DNA of 64,000 bases, from assembly GCF_963924675.1 (NCBI RefSeq), contig NC_089224.1, forward strand, positions 47,721,158-47,785,157, written 5' to 3'. Shown one piece after another: positions 48,646-60,259 of this stretch. Every line of letters begins with the position of its first letter. Positions within the stretch are counted from its first letter, which is position 1. This stretch comes from Phocoena phocoena (lineage: Eukaryota; Chordata; Mammalia; Artiodactyla; Phocoenidae). The translations under genes were made by a program, and so were the position numbers. Below the pieces are notes generated by a model. That model saw nothing but the letters and a program-made list of their open reading frames with translations. It ran no database searches and had not been told where the DNA came from.

Positions 48646-49455
48646 TTATCTTAACTTGTGCTTGTTTGTGAAGGTTTTAATTTCTCTCTTGAATCTGTAT
48701 GAGATCCTTGCTGGGTAGAATAATCTTGGTTGTAGGTTTTTCCCTTTCATCACTTTAAATACGTCCTGCCACTCCCTTCTGGTTTGTAGAGTTTCTGCTG
48801 AAAGATCAGCGGTTAACCTTATGGGGATTCCCTTGTATGTTATTTGTTGCTTTTCCCTTGCTGCTTTTAATATTTTTTCTTTGTATTTAATTTTTGATAG
48901 TTTGACTAATATGTGTCTTGGAGTGTTTCTCCTTAGATTTATCCTGTATGGGACGCTCTGTGCTTCCTGGACTTGATTGGCTATTTCCTTTCCCACGTTA
49001 GGGAAGTTTTCAACTATAATCTCTTCAAATATTTTCTCAGACGATTTCTTTTTCTCTTCCTCTTCTGGGACCCCTTTAATTTGAATGTTGGTGCATTTAA
49101 TGTCCCAGAGGTCTCTGAGCCTGTCCTCAGTTTTCATTCTTTTTTCTTTTTTCTGCTCTGCAGTAGGTATTTCCACTATTTTATCTTCTAGGTTACTTAT
49201 CCGTTCTTCTGCCTCAGTTATTATGCTACTGATTCCTTCTAGAGAATTTTTAATTTCATTTATTGTGTTGTTCATCATTGTTTGTTTGCTCTTTAGTTCT
49301 TCTAGGTCCTTGTTAAACGTTTCTTGTATTTTCTCCATTCTATTTCCAAGATTTTGGATCATCTTTACTATCATTACTCTGAATTGTTTTTCAGGTAGGC
49401 TGTCTATTTCCTCTTCATTTGTTTCATCTGGTGGGTTTTTACCTTGCTCCTTCAT
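48646..49455 (-). pseudogene. L1 ORF1 of the minus-strand L1, open for 269 codons
   Basis: This is the longest uninterrupted ORF1 in the window. It starts MKEQGKNPPDETNEEEIDSL and contains the coiled coil (KMIQNLGNRMEKIQETFNKD), the RRM region, and the C-terminal domain with RRNTPRHILVKLSKIKYKEK and RLTADLSAETLQTRREWQD. Upstream, the equivalent of the first ATG used in the L1 at 25462 is followed within seven codons by a stop, so the protein would begin at a downstream methionine. Single-residue gaps relative to the 25462 copy suggest decay. Confidence 0.85.
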
Positions 49456-50242
49456 CTGCTTATTTTGTCTGTCTTCTCATTTTGTTTAACTCACTGTATT
49501 TGGGGTCTGCTTTTCACAGGCTGCATGTTCGTATTTCGTGTTGTTTTTGGTGTCTGCTTCCAGTGGGTGAGGTTGGTTCAGTGGGTTGTGTAGGCTTCCT
49601 GGTGGAGGGGACTGGTGCCTGTGTTCTGGTGAATGAGGCTGGATCTTGTCCTTCTGTTGGGCAGGGCCACGTCTGGTGGTGTGTTTTGGAGTGTCTGTGA
49701 ACGTAGTATGATTTTAGGCAGCCTCTCTGCTAATGGGTGGGATTGTGTTCCTGTCTTGCTAGTTGTTTGGCATGGGGTGTCCAGCACTGAAGCTTGCTGG
49801 CCATTGGGTGGAGCTGGGTCTTAGCGTTGAGACAGAGATCTCTGGGAGAGCTCTCACCGATTGCTATTACGTGGGTCTGGGAGGTCTCTGGTGGTCCAAT
49901 ATCCTGAACTCTGCTCTCCCACCTTGGAGGCTCAGCCATGACATCAGGCCAGAGCACCAAGACCCTGTCAGCCACATGGGTCTAACATGTTGACCTCCAA
50001 ATGGCAAAATCCTTTCTTTGTTTGAATAAAGGTGGCCTTCGAGGTCCAGGTTTCAGGGAACTGGCCCAGGGTGGCCATCCCTGGTTTCACGTCAACATGA
50101 TCTCAGGCAGAAACGTCCTTGTTTTTCCATTTTGTCTTTAAGTTACTCGTTGAAAAAACTGGCTCGTGGTCCCAAGGACGGTCGCAGCTTCGGCTGGTGG
50201 GGGCCCTCCCTCCCACTGGGCTCCCTGTTTTTACTTTTGTAG

Positions 50243-50450
50243 CCTGGGATTTAGAGTTAGAGAGTCACAGAGTCCAACTCAGTATTTCACTAGTTGGCAA
50301 GTCACTTAAACTCTCTGAGTCTGTTACCACTTCTTATACTTATTTTGCAAGGCTGGGAATTAAATGAGATAATATATTTCAAAATTTCACACATAGAAAT
50401 GACATTCAGTTAATGCTAATTCCTATCTCCTTCCTTTACAAATAAATTAT
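50243..50450 (+). repeat. MIR SINE
   Basis: 'gttagagagtcacagagtccaactcag', 'agttggcaagtcacttaaactctctgag', then 'aaggctgggaattaaatgagataatat' and 'cattcagttaatgctaattcc'. Plus orientation. The minus-strand L1 inserted at its left edge. Confidence 0.75.
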
Positions 50451-50617
50451 AATACTTTAATGTCAAGTATCAGATAATTCTTACGCATTTACTTTGTTTG
50501 AGGTGGGGCGCTAAATGCTATGGGACGAAATGTGCAAGATGGTTCCTGACCTCGAGAGGATGTCATCAAATAATGGGAAGAAATCCAAATGCGTTGTTAA
50601 AATGAAATAGTATATTA

Positions 50618-51140
50618 GGGAACATAGAAATCAAAACCCCAATGAAATACCACTTTATATTCACTAAAATTCCCATAAGCAAAAAGATGGACAACAATAA
50701 GTATTATTAGTATAAGTGAGGATGTAGAAAAATTAGAGCCTTCCTGTATTGCTGGTGGGAATGTAAAATAGCACAGCCCTTTTAGAAAGCAAGTTTGATA
50801 TTTTTTTAAAAAGTTAAACATACATTTATCATATGACCCAGCAACTTCAGTCCTAGGTGTCTTACCCAATAGAAATGAAAACATACATCCATATAAAGAC
50901 TTGTATGCTAAGGTTCATAGCAACATGATTCTTAATAGGCAAAAGTGGAAACAACTCAAATATCCCTCAGTTGGTGAATGGATAAATGAAATGTGGTATA
51001 TCTGTATCATGGAATATTTTATTCCACCCTAAGAAGGAATGTTCTGGTAATGTGCTACAAAATGGATAAACATTGAAGACATTATGCGAAGTTGAATTTT
51101 ACAGTATATAAATTATACCTCAGTAAAGCTGTTTAAAGAA
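50618..51140 (+). mobile_element. Old L1 3' fragment
   Basis: Diverged L1 sequence from 'atagaaatcaaaaccccaatgaaataccac' through 'ttgctggtgggaatgtaaaatagcacag' and 'tatgacccagcaacttcagtcc' to 'cctcagtaaagctg'. Frames are broken. Its age is similar to 3618-4518. Confidence 0.85.
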
Positions 51141-51454
51141 TTATATAGTAATAAAAGAATTTAGTAAAAATATAAAACTAAAAGTCAAGTGAAGTATGAA
51201 AATATTAATGCTAACAATTGGTGAATGCTTATGGTATACTAGTGATTTCCTGGCCTAATCTGGAAGATCGTTGGAGTCTGGATGGGTATAGAGAGCCGGG
51301 GATAAGCATGGGAGGCAGGGAAATAACCAGAATCAAGGTAGAAGAGTTCAGTGCGCAAGGCCAAGGCAGGCTTGGGGGCGGACCTAAACCAGTCTGACTG
51401 AACAGCGGGGCCAAGTGGAGAGTGTCAGGAGCTCAAGAGGTGGTTTGGGGCCAG

Positions 51455-51700
51455 ATGTTGGAGACTTTTAATTTTCAGACAGAAGGTTTGGAATTGGTCC
51501 ATAAGGCAATGAGGAGCCATTAAAGGGAAGAGTGAAATGATGAAAGAGGTATTTTGAGAAGGTAAATCTGGCAACAGTGTCTGGGAGGGATGGGAGTAAG
51601 AGATGAATGGCAGACAGGGGTGTCAGTTAAGAAGGCTGCCACGGTAGTCCAAGCTTGAGATGATAACGGCCTGAACTAGGGTCATGGCAGCATGCCACGT
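51455..51700 (+). repeat. Ancient unclassified interspersed repeat
   Basis: 'ggccagatgttggagacttttaattttcag' then 'caatgaggagccattaaaggg', 'gaggtattttgagaaggtaaatctggcaacag', and 'gccacggtagtccaagcttgagatgataacgg'. Same style and block order as at 19935-20489 and 60260-61000. Confidence 0.55.
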
Positions 51701-53112
51701 TAACTTGAAAACTGACAGTAGAAACCAAAAAATATTATCTTATGTATCTAAGTTTTATATGCTAGCCCATGGAAATGAACTATTCTATGCAAGGCACCGT
51801 GATATCCACCACCCTGAAAGACATTTAAGATGCAAAAAACGGGGATGAGAATCAAGCCCGTTGCTTTTGTTCCCTGATGATCGTGGATTCCAAATTCCAC
51901 CTATCCCTTATTTTATTGTAAATGACAGCACCGAATCCAGGGATCAGGCGGGATGGGGGTAAAGAGCCTGGAAATTTTAAAAGTCTCATCATTTTAGTGC
52001 TGCCAAGTAGAAAAATGGAAGAATGGACTGTGTGTCAGAAGAGGAGTTTAGGATTTTGGTCAAGTCTAGTTCTTTCTCTAAAATTCTCTATTTCTAAACT
52101 TCTCTCAATTTCCACATCTCCAAAACAAGGAAACTATATTCGAGCAGGGATTTTCAAACTGTGTTCTTTAACTATGTTGAACAAGTGATTTAGGGACTTC
52201 TCAGGTGGTCTGGAGACCCAACCACTTGGAGATCCGGGACCCCTACCCAACCTACCCCCTACTTCAACCAAAACAGCTCTGATTTGTTCTGTTTTAGATT
52301 TCTGGCTTCACAATAACATTTCAATGGAAAAAAGGGTCTTGTGGCTTTAATTTTTAAAAGAACAACTAGGTTACAGGATCTCCTAAGTTCCTTCTAGCTC
52401 GAAAATTGAGTTTAATTTCTCTTACATTTTTGTGAGGGAGGAATTTCCGTAAAAATATGACTTAAAAATAATGAATAGCCAACTCTTTCAAGAGATGCAA
52501 GTGTTTCTTTTAAAGAAAAGAAGTAAGGTCTTTTGAGAGGCCTTCCCTCGGAATAGGATCTGAAAGTAATTTTATTTGAAGTGTTTAAAACGTTGGCTTA
52601 ATTCTGTCTCTGAGGGATTCTGTGCAGTAACCATGAGATTGTGCCCAGATAGTTGAGGATGAAAAACACCCATAGATCATCCAGGTTTTCCTTTCTCCAA
52701 GGGGAGTCCTGTGGGAGTGTGTGGAATGCACGTCTCATCCCAGACAGAAGGGCCAAGGGAAGGGTTGTTGGGATGACAGGGGCAACTGGAAACCCTGTGA
52801 ACACCCCCAGGAGCACTTCTGTATGGCACCAGCTTGAGTTTAACACCGGTGAATCGGGGCTAAAATCCCACCATTCCAGCCCCTTCTCAATGTTTGGAAT
52901 TTCCATTCATCAGCGCAGATAATGCAGAGCCTAGTAACATTCCCTGGATAAGGGCTAACTCGACCTAGTTCCCCAAATGTAACTTCCACCTCCTAGGAAG
53001 ACCAGCAAAGCTTGTGGGAGGCCTTGGTCATGATCCTGGGTCCAGCCAGTCAAGTGCTTTCTTTTATTTCCTCTCCTTTTCCCGACAATGAGGAGGGATG
53101 GAAGAAAATCAT
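51701..53112. other. Unassigned intronic DNA
   Basis: No exon is seen on the ADAMTSL1 strand. 52150-52330 has an old DNA-transposon look ('gagcagggattttcaaactgtgttc') but cannot be named. Open frames at 52598-52922 are on both strands and have no splice context. Confidence 0.5.
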
Positions 53113-53350
53113 AACAATAGTTAAGGGTTAACTTTTACTAGACACAAAGTACTTCATGTGCATCACTTAATTTTTAAGCGTCCCAATAACCATGTTAGTG
53201 AACACTATTATCATCTCCAATATTTAGCTAAGCAAACTAAGGCCTAGAAGGGTTAAGTAACTAGCCCAGGTTATATAGCTAGTAAGTGGCAGAGTCAGGA
53301 TTCGAACCTAAGTTTGCCTGTCTTTGAGTCTCACTCTTAACCACACGTGA
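53113..53350 (-). repeat. MIR SINE
   Basis: Reverse-complement MIR: 'cactattatcatctccaatatttagctaagcaaactaagg', 'gttaagtaactagcccaggttatatagctagtaagtggcagagtcagg', ending in 'ctcttaaccacacg'. Confidence 0.85.
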
Positions 53351-54898
53351 TACTGTTCTAAAGGTCTCCTTTACGCAATGGGACCCATGGGATTGCAATG
53401 CAGCAGTCTCCTTTCCTTAGTGCCTAATCACAGGGTCCCTCCTTCAGATTTTCTCTGTGTTCCATATGCTCAGAGGCCACAAACTCCGGGAAGTTGGGAG
53501 GACAATTCTCATACACACAAGTCCCTTTCTCAGCATCCAACTCATGGAAGACTATCACCGACAGACTTAGAAGAGCAGTGCCTTTTACACTACGCCCCTG
53601 GGAGGAAGTCTTCATCTAGAGTCACTTACTTGGCAAATACATCAGTGCCCTCGTCTGCACTGCTAGTTTTGTTAAGGATTTTTCATATATGATACCATAC
53701 CCCACATCAACAACCCATGGAAAAATTGTCACTGACATGTTCACACATGCACATACAGATATGCTCATTCCACACATTTAATCTTTTATCCTTCTGAAAC
53801 AAAATTATTTCTAAAAGATGAAATAACAATCATTGCCCCTTCTGTTCTCAGCCATTTGCGGGGAGCTACCATCAGAAGGCAATTTTACTGCCAAATTACA
53901 AAATCTATGGTGTGTCAGTTACCTCTCAATTTCAGGGCCCTTTGCAGGCACCGTCTGACGGACCTCTACACGGGCTGACAAAACACAGGGCAAGAATTCT
54001 CAGAATGTAGGTTGAAAGACATGGCATCTTAATTTTCAGAGGCAGCTTTCCCCTCTGTGATGTGTTTTAACCAGCAGCAGCTCTGTCCTGTGAGTTGGAC
54101 AGACTGCAAAGGAGGCAGTGAGATCACCAAGGCCAGTTCGGATGCTTCTATGCAAGAAAGGAGAGGGGCTCGACTCTGCCTGGGACACAGAGATGTTCAC
54201 TTCAGGCCTCGTCATTCTGTTCTTGGCTGTATCTGCTTGCCAGGGGGATTTCTCTATGAAAGACACATAGGCCCATGAAGCTGGGGGAGTTGCAGGCAAG
54301 TCAAAGAAGGAGGAGAGGCTGAAAACAAGTTGCAGCTGGGTATCAATGAATTAGTTCGTGCTAGTGTTCAAGTAGGAATGATTTAGAGAAGTCGGTTAGT
54401 TGGGGATCTATGCCTAACTTACGAGGTAAGTCAGGAACGGTAATGCCGATGCAGCCATCTCCCCAGATGCAGGGCAACGGGGGAAATCAACTTCTCTGGC
54501 TGGGAAGCTGTTGATGTTCTGGGGCCAGAAAACTGACAGGAAAGAGGCAGGATTTCCTTGGCCTTCTTTTCCTAATAAATCACGTGCCTCATTCTCCAGT
54601 AACTTGGAAGAGAAAAACTAGAGAGGCTTTGCCTTTCCTAAGGAGAGACTAGAAACATCTGGGAGTAGGAGATGCAGGGGGGTCAAGGAGGCGGGAGCGA
54701 AGGTAGAGGAAGAACCCGGTGTTCTGAGTAGAATCCTGGGCCCGAACAGTACGAATGAATGAGGCCTGGTTTTGTTCCGCGAAGGGCCCGTTTACAATTC
54801 CCTGCTTCTGACTGTTGAGTGAGGTCTGGCTGCTTAACTCGCATCCCTGCAGCCTAGTTAAAATCTAGTTACACGATACGGTATATCAGTGCTTACAG
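53351..54898. other. Unassigned intronic DNA
   Basis: No exon, RNA gene or named repeat is recognised in this stretch. Confidence 0.5.
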
Positions 54899-55008
54899 AA
54901 ACTCTGTTCCATGCAGAACTGATTCACTTTGCTGTACACCTGAAACTAACACAAAAGTGTAAATCAACTATGCTCCAATAAAAATTAAAAAAACAAAACT
55001 CTGTTCCA
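54899..55008 (+). mobile_element. Very short L1 insertion (84 bases) with 13-base target duplications
   Basis: Only the last part of the L1 3'UTR ('ctgattcactttgctgtacacctg' onward) and an A-rich tail were inserted (54912-54995). It is flanked by identical aaactctgttcca at 54899-54911 and 54996-55008. It ends about 110 bases before the exon at 55119-55298 on the donor side. Confidence 0.92.
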
Positions 55009-55118
55009 CAGTGTTAAGAGGATTATTTTGTTCTCCTCTTGCCTTCTGTATCTATAAGCTTGCGTGCCTTCTCCTCCTTATGCCTCTTTTGTTATCTCCT
55101 TCTGAGAAGCATACCTAC

Positions 55119-55298
55119 CTCCGTCCAGTCAGAGAGCAGCCACTCGCTGGGACAGTCATCTTTCTTGCAGGCCTGCTGGGAGGCCAGTTTGGGGGCCGAA
55201 CAGAAGGTCTCTGGAAGCTCCAAGAAGCTGCCATCAGCCATGCGCTGTTTGCAAAGAACCTCGCGCTTCTGGATGCCCCCTCCGCAGGTCCTGGAACA
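55119..55298 (-). CDS. ADAMTSL1: ADAMTSL1 exon: thrombospondin type-1 repeat and linker to the next
   Basis: This 180-base exon (60 codons) has an AG acceptor at 55300-55299 and a GT donor (gtaggtat) at 55118-55117. It is phase 0 at both ends. It starts CSRTCGGGIQKREVLCK and ends with CPSEWLLSDWTE. Six cysteines (exon residues 1, 5, 16, 33, 44 and 49) follow the TSR spacing. CSRTCG fits the O-fucosylation motif. The final WTE is completed by the cysteine that begins the exon at 44252. It matches mammalian ADAMTSL1 as I recall it; TSRs in this protein are thought to anchor it in extracellular matrix. The preceding exon, which should hold the tryptophans of this repeat, is not visible up to 64000. 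Confidence 0.96.
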
Positions 55299-55540
55299 CT
55301 GGGGAAGGAAGAGAAAGCAGACCCTGCATAGGACAGTAGCACATTTGACTGCTAATTCTTACCTTAGCCTTGGTTTGACTCAAGAGTGAAAATAGAAAAG
55401 GAAGAATACCCAGGAACCAGCCCAAAGGATTTTGCTTCCTCTCCTTGAAATGAATTTTGTAGTAAGTTCTACACCCTCTGCTCTTAATCTCAAATATGTA
55501 GCTAGAGCACCCAGGAATTTCACGGGCCTTTAAATCTTAG

Positions 55541-55903
55541 AAAGTTGGTTCTACCTAGGGGCAGGACAGGAATAAAGATGCAGATGTAGAGAACAGATGT
55601 GAGGACACAGAGAGGGGGAAGGGTAAGCTGGGACGAAGTGAGAGAGTGGCATGGACATATATACACTACCAAATGTAAAATAGATAGCTAGTGGGAAGCA
55701 GCCACATAGCACAGGGAGATCAGCTCGGTGCTTTGTGACCACCTAGAGGGGTGGGATAGGGAGAGTGGGAGGGAGATGCAAGAGGGAGGAGCTATGGGGA
55801 TACGTATAGCTGATTCACTTTGTTATGGAGCAGAAACTAACACACCATTGTAGAGCAACTGTACTTCAATAAAGATGTTCAAAAAAAAAAAAAGTTGGTT
55901 CTA
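55541..55903 (+). mobile_element. 5'-truncated L1 3' end with 13-base target duplications
   Basis: The L1 3'UTR (55554-55890) is of the same subfamily as the 3' ends at 30230-30570 and 44500-44820 ('gggaagcagccacatagcac', 'gtgctttgtgaccacctagagg'). It ends in 'aataaagatgttc' plus A-run. Identical aaagttggttcta flanks it at 55541-55553 and 55891-55903. Confidence 0.93.
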
Positions 55904-56769
55904 AACTATGATTTGCAGTCACCCAAGACAACTGGTTTAAAAGGTTAGATAATAGAGGGCTAAACATATTTATGACCCAGTGAAAATAATCTGTGCTGCT
56001 TCCAGAATGAACAAGAGCGAGCTGCTGCCACCAGTGTAGATCTGGAAGAATTAACCTGCAGAGAAGGCGGCACTTCCTCTCTCTCTAAGTGGAAACATCC
56101 ACTCTACCCTACTGGAGGGGTGGTAGATTTGAGGCTTGGTTTTCCAAAGGACTCCCTGGAACACGTTTCTTGTAGGACTGGTGTTTTTTTAGGGCGGTGG
56201 GAGCAAGACCCATGGAAATTTGGGATACAAGAAAAATCACCCATTTTAGTGGTTTTCAGCAGGACCCCAATCAAACACACCATTTACAAGTAATTTAATA
56301 GTTATCATCCAGTTGCCCGAGGCGGGGCAGGAGGCTGTCGTTCCAGGACTTTGTTCCTCCCTTGCGGTAGGCAAAGCAGCCCTCCGTTTTTAGCTGGGCA
56401 CAAGACCTTCTGGCATACAGACTATATTTGCTGACCTCCCTTGAAGGTGCCACGTGACTAAGTGCTGGGCAAAAGGATATACATAGAATGTTGTGTGCAA
56501 CTTCAAGGAAAAACCCACAAAAAGAAAATGTGGCATTTTCCCCTTCCCGCCTCGTCCTTGCTGGCTGGAATTTGAACACGATGTCTAAAATTTAAACTTC
56601 CGCCTTGGATAGTGACAGACAAAAGGAGGGAAGCAGCCTATCTTCCTGGGGGTGAAGCCAACATACCGGCCCTGGATGGCCTGTGTGTATATAAGAGGAA
56701 AACACTTCTCTCTCTTATCTAAGCCACTATGCCTTTGGGTGTCCTGTTATTTTTAGTCCATCGTTAGAA
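55904..56769. other. Unassigned intronic DNA
   Basis: No recognised exon or named repeat. Confidence 0.5.
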
Positions 56770-57118
56770 AGTCCATAGCTGGAAAGACAAATACTGTATG
56801 AAATCACTTACATGTGGAATCTAAAAATTACAACAAACTAGTGAATGTAACAAAAAAGAAGCGGAATCACAGATATAGGGAACAAACTAGCGGTTACCAG
56901 TTGAGGGGGGGAGGGGCAATATAGGGGTGAGGAAGTGGGAGACACAAACTACTGGATGTAAGATGGGCTCAGGATGTATTATACAACAAAGGGAATATAG
57001 CCAATATTTTGTGATGACTAAATGGAACGTAACCTTTAAAAACTGTATAAAAATTTTTAAAAAAATGAAAAAAGGAGGCATAGGCACAAATGCTAAGAAA
57101 GAGGGAAAAGAAAAAAAA
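56770..57118 (+). mobile_element. Old L1 3'UTR fragment
   Basis: 'gacaaatactgtatgaaatcacttacatgtggaatc', then a G-rich block 'gttgagggggggagggg', then 'atatagccaatattttgtgatgac' and an A-rich tail. No clear target duplication. More diverged than the 55554 copy. Confidence 0.85.
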
Positions 57119-57485
57119 ATCTAACCCTAGCTAATCTACCAACCATGACTACTCTGTTCTGGGGGTGGAGGGATTTTATTTTAAAACTCTAAGGAGTGCT
57201 CTGCTTTCTTCAAGAATAGTCCCTTTTCTTGAATCTGCTGCCCTTGCGCTTGTTGAGAAATGAGGCCTGGGTATACAAAGGCTGAGCGTTTGTGCCGTAG
57301 GAGCTTCTCGTGCTGCAGCAGTGGGCTCTCCGAACTCATGGGGGTCTGTGATCAGGTGGCTGGAGTCAGAACTGCAAGGGGGATGGGTACCCAGAGTCAA
57401 GGTGAGGATGGTGATACAGTGCTTCTGAGTAGAGTCAGAACGCTGCTGTGGCCCAGCTGTCACCCTCTTATTCGGTGGTCCCAAT

Positions 57486-57835
57486 CCTGATGCACTTTAT
57501 TTATTTATTTAATTAATTATTTTTGGCTGTTGTTGGGTCTTCGTTACTGCGCGCGTGCTTTCTCTAGTTGCGGAGAGCGGGGGCTACTCTTCGTTGCGGT
57601 GGGCGGGCTTCTCACTGCAGTGGCTTCTCGTTGCAGAGCACGGACTCTAGGCACGCGGGCTTCAGTAGTTGCGGCTCGCGGGCTCTAGAGCACAGACTCA
57701 GTAGTTGTGGCTCACGGGCTTTGTTGTTCCGCGGCAAGTGGGATCCTCCCGGACCAGGGCTTGAACCCGTGTCCTCTGCATTGGCAGGTGGATTCTTAAC
57801 CACTGTGCCACCAGGGAAGCCCCTGCTGCACTTTA
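57486..57835 (-). mobile_element. CHR-type tRNA-derived SINE with 14-base target duplications
   Basis: Reverse-complement SINE at 57500-57821: the T-rich tail is at the left and the head 'cttaaccactgtgccaccaggg' at the right. It is flanked by cctgatgcacttta (57486-57499) and cctgctgcacttta (57822-57835), one mismatch in 14. Confidence 0.92.
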
Positions 57836-58327
57836 AAACCACCTGGGAGCTTTTGAAAAGTCCTGAGTCCTGGGCCCCATCTCAGATCCATTAAACTCTG
57901 GAATATATGTCCCAGACATTAATTTTTTAAATTAAAAAACATTCTTTTTTTAAACCTCCCAGGTAACTCTATGCAACCAGGATTGAGAACCATCTCTCCA
58001 AATGAACGCCCCTCCATCATTTCCAATGGGAGTAAAATAAACATGGAGGGGAAAACCTGGGACCCAGAGCAGCCTCTGTTAGAGCCAGTGGTTATGTGGA
58101 GTATCTTATAAGGTGTATGGGTGTCCATCCAATTTGAATAAATGCTCCCAATATAAACACGTAGGTGAATAAGAACAGCGTTCAGATTGAAGCATCTTAC
58201 TGAATGTGGCAATAAGGTAAAATGCAGGTTAATTTTTTCTCTCTTTCAAATTAAGGAACGGATGAAAATAGTTGGTTTTATTTTAAGGGTGACATTGTAA
58301 TGTGCTATAGAGTGTGACCACTCACTT
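57836..58327. other. Unassigned intronic DNA
   Basis: No exon or named repeat, except a possible small remnant at 57840-57990 ('gagtcctgggccccatctcag', 'aggattgagaaccatctctcc') resembling an old DNA transposon end. Confidence 0.45.
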
Positions 58328-58574
58328 AAAATAACAGAGCTGAGGGCTTCCCTGGTGGCGCAGTGGTTGAGAGTCCACCTGCCGACGCAGGGGACACGGG
58401 TTCGTGCCCCGGTCTGGGAAAATCCCACAGGCCGCGGAGCGGCTGGGCCCGTGAGCCACGGCCGCTGAGCCTGCGCGTCCGGAGCCTGTGCTCCGCAGCG
58501 GAAGAGGCCGCAACAGTGAGAGGCCCGCATACAGCAAAAATAAATAAATAAAATTAAAAAATAACAGAGCCGAG
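58328..58574 (+). mobile_element. CHR-2-type tRNA-derived SINE with 17-base target duplications
   Basis: The SINE body is at 58345-58557, with A-box region 'tggcgcagtggttgagag', B-box region 'ggttcgtgccc', 'gtgagaggcccgcatac', and a tail of taaa repeats. It is flanked by aaaataacagagctgag (58328-58344) and the same with one change, t to c (58558-58574). Confidence 0.93.
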
Positions 58575-58769
58575 TTGTCACTTTGCAGATAGGACCTCAT
58601 TTAAGGGACAGACCCTCAGATGATTCCCCCCTAACACTATATGGAATTCTGTGCCAACTGTATGACAAAACAGCTGCAAGAAAAGTTAAAAAAAATCAGC
58701 TTGTTATTTTGAAGTTTGACCTACACAGAAAACTTGCAGGAAATTCTCAACACCCAAAGATAAAGTAAG

Positions 58770-59285
58770 ACTCCTGAGAATGTCCTTCAGAGCCCTCACA
58801 GTCTGACCTGCATTGAGCTTCTCAGCCACGTTCCTTGCCGGCCTGCTGTGGGCTGGTGCTTTAGCTGCAGTGGGCAATCTGCCCTTCCCTGGGCCCACAG
58901 ATGCCTCCTCTGCTCAGGCCTTTGATCACGTTGTTCACTCTGGGAGCAATGCCCTTCACCTTTCTGTCCATCCAGAAACTTCCAAGACATCCTTGAAGGC
59001 CCAGCTCACTGGTCACTTCTTCAGGAAAGGCTCTTTTAACCCCTCTGCCTCATGGTGTATAAGTCACCTCCCACCCCACCTTGACCTGGAAGGGTACTGC
59101 ACATCCCGTTAGGGCTGGTTGCTTATGCTCCCGCTATTTTCCTCCGCCTCCCTGCATTCACATAGGATTATGTGACTTTTGAGGAAAGGGAACGTATTCA
59201 TCTTTCTATTCCCCAGTGCCTAGTATAGCATCTGGCGAAGACCGTGTACTTCATAAAATGTTTGTTGAACCGATGACTGGATGAA
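58770..59285 (+). repeat. L2 LINE 3' end
   Basis: Long L2 3' segment: 'agccctcacagtctgacctgc', 'tgatcacgttgttcactctggg', 'cttccaagacatccttgaaggcccagctc', 'ttctattccccagtgcctagtatagcatctgg', and the terminal 'aaaatgtttgttgaaccgatgactgg'. Plus orientation. Confidence 0.85.
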
Positions 59286-60259
59286 CGAAAGGGCCAACAA
59301 GCCAGATGCTGAAAAGATGTAAAACAAACATCCAGCTGATGGGCTGAACATCCACCTTTTATCGGACTGTTTTATCATTAGCCAGAAGCCTCTTCTAAGT
59401 AAGTCAGCAGTGGGTTTCAGCCAGCTGCAGTGCGTGCTCTGTGGGGTGCTCTGATCCTCCAGGGATGGCAGACAACCCTCTGGCTGGGTTAATGTCGTCA
59501 GGGATTTGGCTTTTAAACGCTTGTCTCAACGTCGCTCAGAAAGTTTCCCTGGTGTGTACACTGAGGAAAAGGTGGTTTTCAAATTTTTTTTTTAAAATTG
59601 TAGAAGCTGAAATCTCAGATTAGTAAAGGTTCCAAAGACTGTGATGACTTTGTGAACTGGTCGAGGTTACGTGGTGAGGCTGATAGCTCTGACGTGAGAG
59701 GCAGAATGCAAAGGAGAAAAGATTTTAAAAGCAGCAGCAAGAGAAATTTAATAAAATGCCATGAAAAATGTTTGCTTTATGAATCATCATTGAAAATAAT
59801 ATTGTGGTATGAAGATGTAGATCTCTGGTAATGGGTATTGTTTTAAAATATATTCCATAAACAGAATAAATAACCCAAAAGAGCATGTACATTGCTTATC
59901 CTTGTTGCCATGCATATTTCAGGATATAAGGTCATGGGTTCATTAGTTTTATGAGAAAAGCAAAAAGAATACAACATGAGGAACACGTAAAAGTTACGTT
60001 TCTGTACAAAAATACAATGGCCTGAGTGTCCTGTATTTTTAAGGATTTCCCCGTGATCAGCACATTCATAAATTCTGCCTCTTTTGACATTTTTGGTTTC
60101 ATGCTGACAGTTCAATTCACTGAGAGCTGAGTTCACTTCCTTGGTACCTCGAGTCACACACTGAGCCCAACACAAAGTGATGTCTACATTCTGTTTCTAA
60201 GGTCAAGTTGCCAGTTTTAACATGATGTGCTCTGCTTAGCTTCTAACTCATTTCATTCC
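59286..60259. other. Unassigned intronic DNA
   Basis: No recognised exon, RNA gene or named repeat. Confidence 0.5.

Larger units (their letters stand above)
44483..50238 (-). mobile_element. 5.7-kb L1 in gene-sense orientation, with 15-base target duplications
   Basis: The L1 body is at 44498-50223. The poly(A) is seen as a T-run at 44498-44503, and the AATAAA signal (complement of 44512-44517) lies just before it. ORF2, ORF1 and about 770 bases of 5'UTR-like sequence extend to 50223. Identical duplications cctgtttttactttt flank it (44483-44497, 50224-50238). The 5'UTR is much shorter than in the L1 at 23533, so it is probably 5'-truncated or belongs to another subfamily. Its 3' end is 245 bases upstream of the ADAMTSL1 exon at 44252. 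Confidence 0.93.

Noticed and set aside
52598..52922. Overlapping open frames on both strands considered as a further ADAMTSL1 exon
   Set aside because: No cysteine pattern of a TSR or Ig domain and no phase-compatible splice sites; the exons on either side already join in frame without it.
57176..57490. Plus and minus open frames considered as the missing upstream TSR exon
   Set aside because: No W-x-x-W or C-x-x-C-G pattern; sequence looks like ordinary intron.
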